From NCBI GenBank assembly GCA_036272595.1, contig DATAYM010000048.1:12935-76934 (forward strand): DNA of 64,000 bases, in the 5' to 3' direction. Every line of letters begins with the position of its first letter. The stretch's first letter is position 1. Source of the DNA: Poindextera sp036272595 (GTDB lineage Bacteria > Pseudomonadota > Alphaproteobacteria > Caulobacterales > Caulobacteraceae). Made by a program: the position numbers and the translations under genes. Below the pieces are notes generated by a model, which worked only from the letters and a program-made list of their open reading frames with translations, searched no databases and was not told the DNA's origin. This document shows, piece after piece, positions 62,410 through 64,000 of this stretch.

Positions 62410-62970
62410 TCACCGCGGCTCGCTCGCCGTCTCCGCGGCGAAGTCCGCCCGCCATGCGTCCAACGAAGAGTCGTCCGTCGAAGGTTCCAGGGCGCTGCGA
62501 GCAACCATCTCATCCATGAAGTCGCGGAACCGACCGGCATGCGTCCGCCGCATCCGCTTCCACGCCAAACGAACGCCTGGCACCTTGAGCACGCCGCGGA
62601 CGCCGGCGGTCCAAGTCGCAAAGGCGTTCTCGTCTAGCAGGCCTGCTTCGTGCTGATAGAAACCGTCTTCGGCATGCTGGAAGCGGCCACGGCAAAGAGA
62701 AAAGAACTGCCTGAGTTCCGTTTGGGTGATCTCATGAGGGCTCCACGCCCCGCGGGCCCAGACTTCGGACAGGCCGGGGTCGGCCTGCGCCAGGTGGATG
62801 TCGACGCTGCGCGAAATGTGACTATGGCGGATCGAAGCTTGCTGATTGCGCTCAGCTTGCCGGACCTGTGCGGTGACTTGGCGAACCTGGAAATAGAGGA
62901 ACACCAAAGAGACCAATACTGCGAGGCCGCTGATGAAGCTGCCGAGCGATGCGAGATCTGAGAGTGACAT
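62410..62970 (-). CDS. Membrane-anchored hypothetical protein
   Basis: The 186 aa protein has one membrane helix near residues 12-30 (ISGLAVLVSLVFLYFQV). A basic, coiled-coil-like stretch follows (VRQVTAQVRQAERNQQASI), then a helical cytoplasmic domain rich in Trp and His. This one-helix-plus-DUF layout is common in proteobacteria without a known role. The start has a normal N-terminus at 62970. Confidence 0.62.
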   Translation of the reverse strand: MSLSDLASLGSFISGLAVLVSLVFLYFQVRQVTAQVRQAERNQQASIRHSHISRSVDIHLAQADPGLSEVWARGAWSPHEITQTELRQFFSLCRGRFQHAEDGFYQHEAGLLDENAFATWTAGVRGVLKVPGVRLAWKRMRRTHAGRFRDFMDEMVARSALEPSTDDSSLDAWRADFAAETASEPR

Positions 62971-63169
62971 TGGCGCCCCCGTTCATTTCGGGGCCAGTCT
63001 AGCACGTCAAACTGGAGGTCCGCTTTCCCCCCGAGCAGCCGTTCCCGACGTCCGCTTCCAGGCGGGACTGCTGAAGGTCGGCTTTCCAGCCCGCAGCCAA
63101 CTACGGCTCCCGACCCATAGGAGACCGTGAGCGGGAGCGATAGTCTCCGTCAGCCGATCGGAGACGCAA

Positions 63170-63481
63170 GTGCGGCCATTTCTGTTACGGACGTTCGAGC
63201 TTGGCGGCGAGCAAATCCCCTGCTCGTTTGAGAGACCGGTTGCTGACGGCAATGACTATCGTTGCGACTATCAGATTGTCTTCCCCAAGCGGCAGCAGCG
63301 AGGCCACGCTTACGGCGTTGATGAACTCCAAGCCCTGCTCCTCGCGATGCAACGCGCGCACGTAGACCTGCTGAGCGCTCCAGAACGGCGAGAATGTATG
63401 CTGCTATGGCTTGATCACGAGGACCTGGGATTGCCGCTGCCAAACAACCTTGAGGCTTCCGATTTTCCCAGCGGCGAATAG
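63170..63481 (+). CDS. DUF6968-like small hypothetical protein
   Basis: The 103 aa protein begins at GTG 63170. It has SFERPVADGNDYRCDYQIVF and HAYGVDELQALLLAMQRAH, a pattern common in small unassigned proteins placed in DUF6968. It shows no membrane or signal segment. It is one of several isolated short genes left of an insertion sequence. Confidence 0.58.
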   Translation: MRPFLLRTFELGGEQIPCSFERPVADGNDYRCDYQIVFPKRQQRGHAYGVDELQALLLAMQRAHVDLLSAPERRECMLLWLDHEDLGLPLPNNLEASDFPSGE

Positions 63482-63559
63482 ACCTGCGCCCGACCACAGG
63501 TCTCTGGGGCATCAGATTGGGGTCCGACGTGCCCATGTTCGGGATATTGCGGGCGGCGG

Positions 63560-63778
63560 CTAAGTCGGCCGGGCGTCGGGGTCGAGTTCTGGGAACTTCA
63601 TGGCCATTGGCCGAATGAAGCTCTCGTTCAGGAGCTTAAGAACCGCTCCCAACCGTCCGGCGAGCCATTCTCGCTCTTCCCCATCAGGCAAGTCGCTGAT
63701 TGCCGCGTCAATCGTACCTAGACCGGCGTCAAGCGATATGGCTGCTTCGACGAACCTCCGGGCGTGTTCCCTATCCAT
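63560..63778 (-). CDS. Small hypothetical protein
   Basis: The 72 aa protein starts at ATG 63778 and is mostly helical (DREHARRFVEAAISLDAG, then GRLGAVLKLLNESFIRPMA). Upstream in-frame codons run through the CCGCTTTCGACC repeat and are not used. No family is recognised. Confidence 0.5.
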   Translation of the reverse strand: MDREHARRFVEAAISLDAGLGTIDAAISDLPDGEEREWLAGRLGAVLKLLNESFIRPMAMKFPELDPDARPT

Positions 63779-63936
63779 GCGCGTATTTCCCCATTCACTA
63801 TCGTCCTCACTCGCTCGCAAGCCGGATGTTATGCTCCCGAGGTGAACGGCCGCTTTCGACCGATTTCGTTGAAAAAGGCCGGTTGAAGCAATGACTCCCG
63901 CCTGATTCACTCGTCGTGGCGACGGGAGACGCAGGC

Positions 63937-64000
63937 ATGATGGGTGAGCGGACGGTGCTGCAGGAGCCGCTGTTCTTCGGCTTCAGCCTGGAGCGCCATG
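63937..64000 (+). CDS. IS1182-type transposase, N-terminal end (partial)
   Basis: The ORF opens ATGATG at 63937 and is cut by the window edge after MMGERTVLQEPLFFGFSLER. That N-terminus is one I recognise from IS1182-group transposases of alphaproteobacteria. CTCCCG (63895-63900) and CGGGAG (63923-63928) just upstream may belong to the left end of the element. The element continues beyond the window, so its other end, target duplication and integrity are unseen. Confidence 0.72.
   Translation, partial: MMGERTVLQEPLFFGFSLERH

Overview
The window is GC-rich (roughly 70%), densely packed with genes and full of four-base ATGA/GTGA start-stop overlaps. GTG and TTG starts are common. Gene content points to an aerobic alphaproteobacterium of the Caulobacterales (Phenylobacterium or Caulobacter type). 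Pointers are the DUF4129-DUF4350-MoxR-DUF58-SpoIIM-RDD block, a TPR/GT41 glycosyltransferase resembling caulobacterial flagellin glycosyltransferases, a short-Q-loop bd oxidase, and many acyl-CoA and xenobiotic enzymes. The genus is inferred, not proven. I recognised no rRNA, tRNA, CRISPR array, phage module or replication origin.

Layout. Bases 1-2475 hold the tail of an unknown gene and a molybdate set, modE-modA-modB, without the ATPase gene modC. Bases 2773-8869 are the six-gene MoxR-type block. Bases 8866-18613 look like a glycan island. On the minus strand are rfbA and rfbB (dTDP-4-keto-6-deoxyglucose synthesis), then a TPR-GT41 transferase and a DegT-type aminotransferase. Between them on the plus strand lies a tight operon of KAS III, ACP, KAS III, SDR, PglD/NeuD-like acyltransferase and Rieske oxygenase. 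Together these could make a dTDP-4-amino-4,6-dideoxy sugar, acylate it with a dedicated short acyl chain and attach it to a protein such as flagellin.

Bases 18680-32534 carry a membrane protein, bd oxidase (cydAB), a class III aminotransferase plus amidase, a phosphotransferase, a MetX-like hydrolase, a secreted PepSY-like protein with extreme low-complexity tails, and a TetR-controlled sulfatase. Bases 33027-35699 are the most unusual part. A promoter-like site and a good ribosome binding site precede a 38-residue basic peptide ORF. It is followed by an enzyme of the HEXXH peptide-modification type and, overlapping by four bases, an adenylate-forming enzyme. This has the shape of a minimal RiPP (ribosomally made, modified peptide) locus.

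Bases 35703-55892 are mostly metabolic: cytochrome P450, two acyl-CoA synthetases, coniferyl-aldehyde-type dehydrogenase, quinone-oxidoreductase-like enzyme, PhyH oxygenase, paired acyl-CoA dehydrogenases, MarC and MFS membrane proteins, an M81 (MlrC-like) hydrolase, a mazEF module with a clear operator, and a tandem glycosyltransferase pair. From about 55900 to the right edge the DNA is looser and of mixed composition. It has short-chain dehydrogenases, a divergent TetR/ester-cyclase/DoxX unit with two palindromic operators, a DapD-type succinyltransferase, orphan small genes (one resembling immunity protein Imm50), dispersed repeats and the start of an IS1182-type transposase. This looks like an accessory region.
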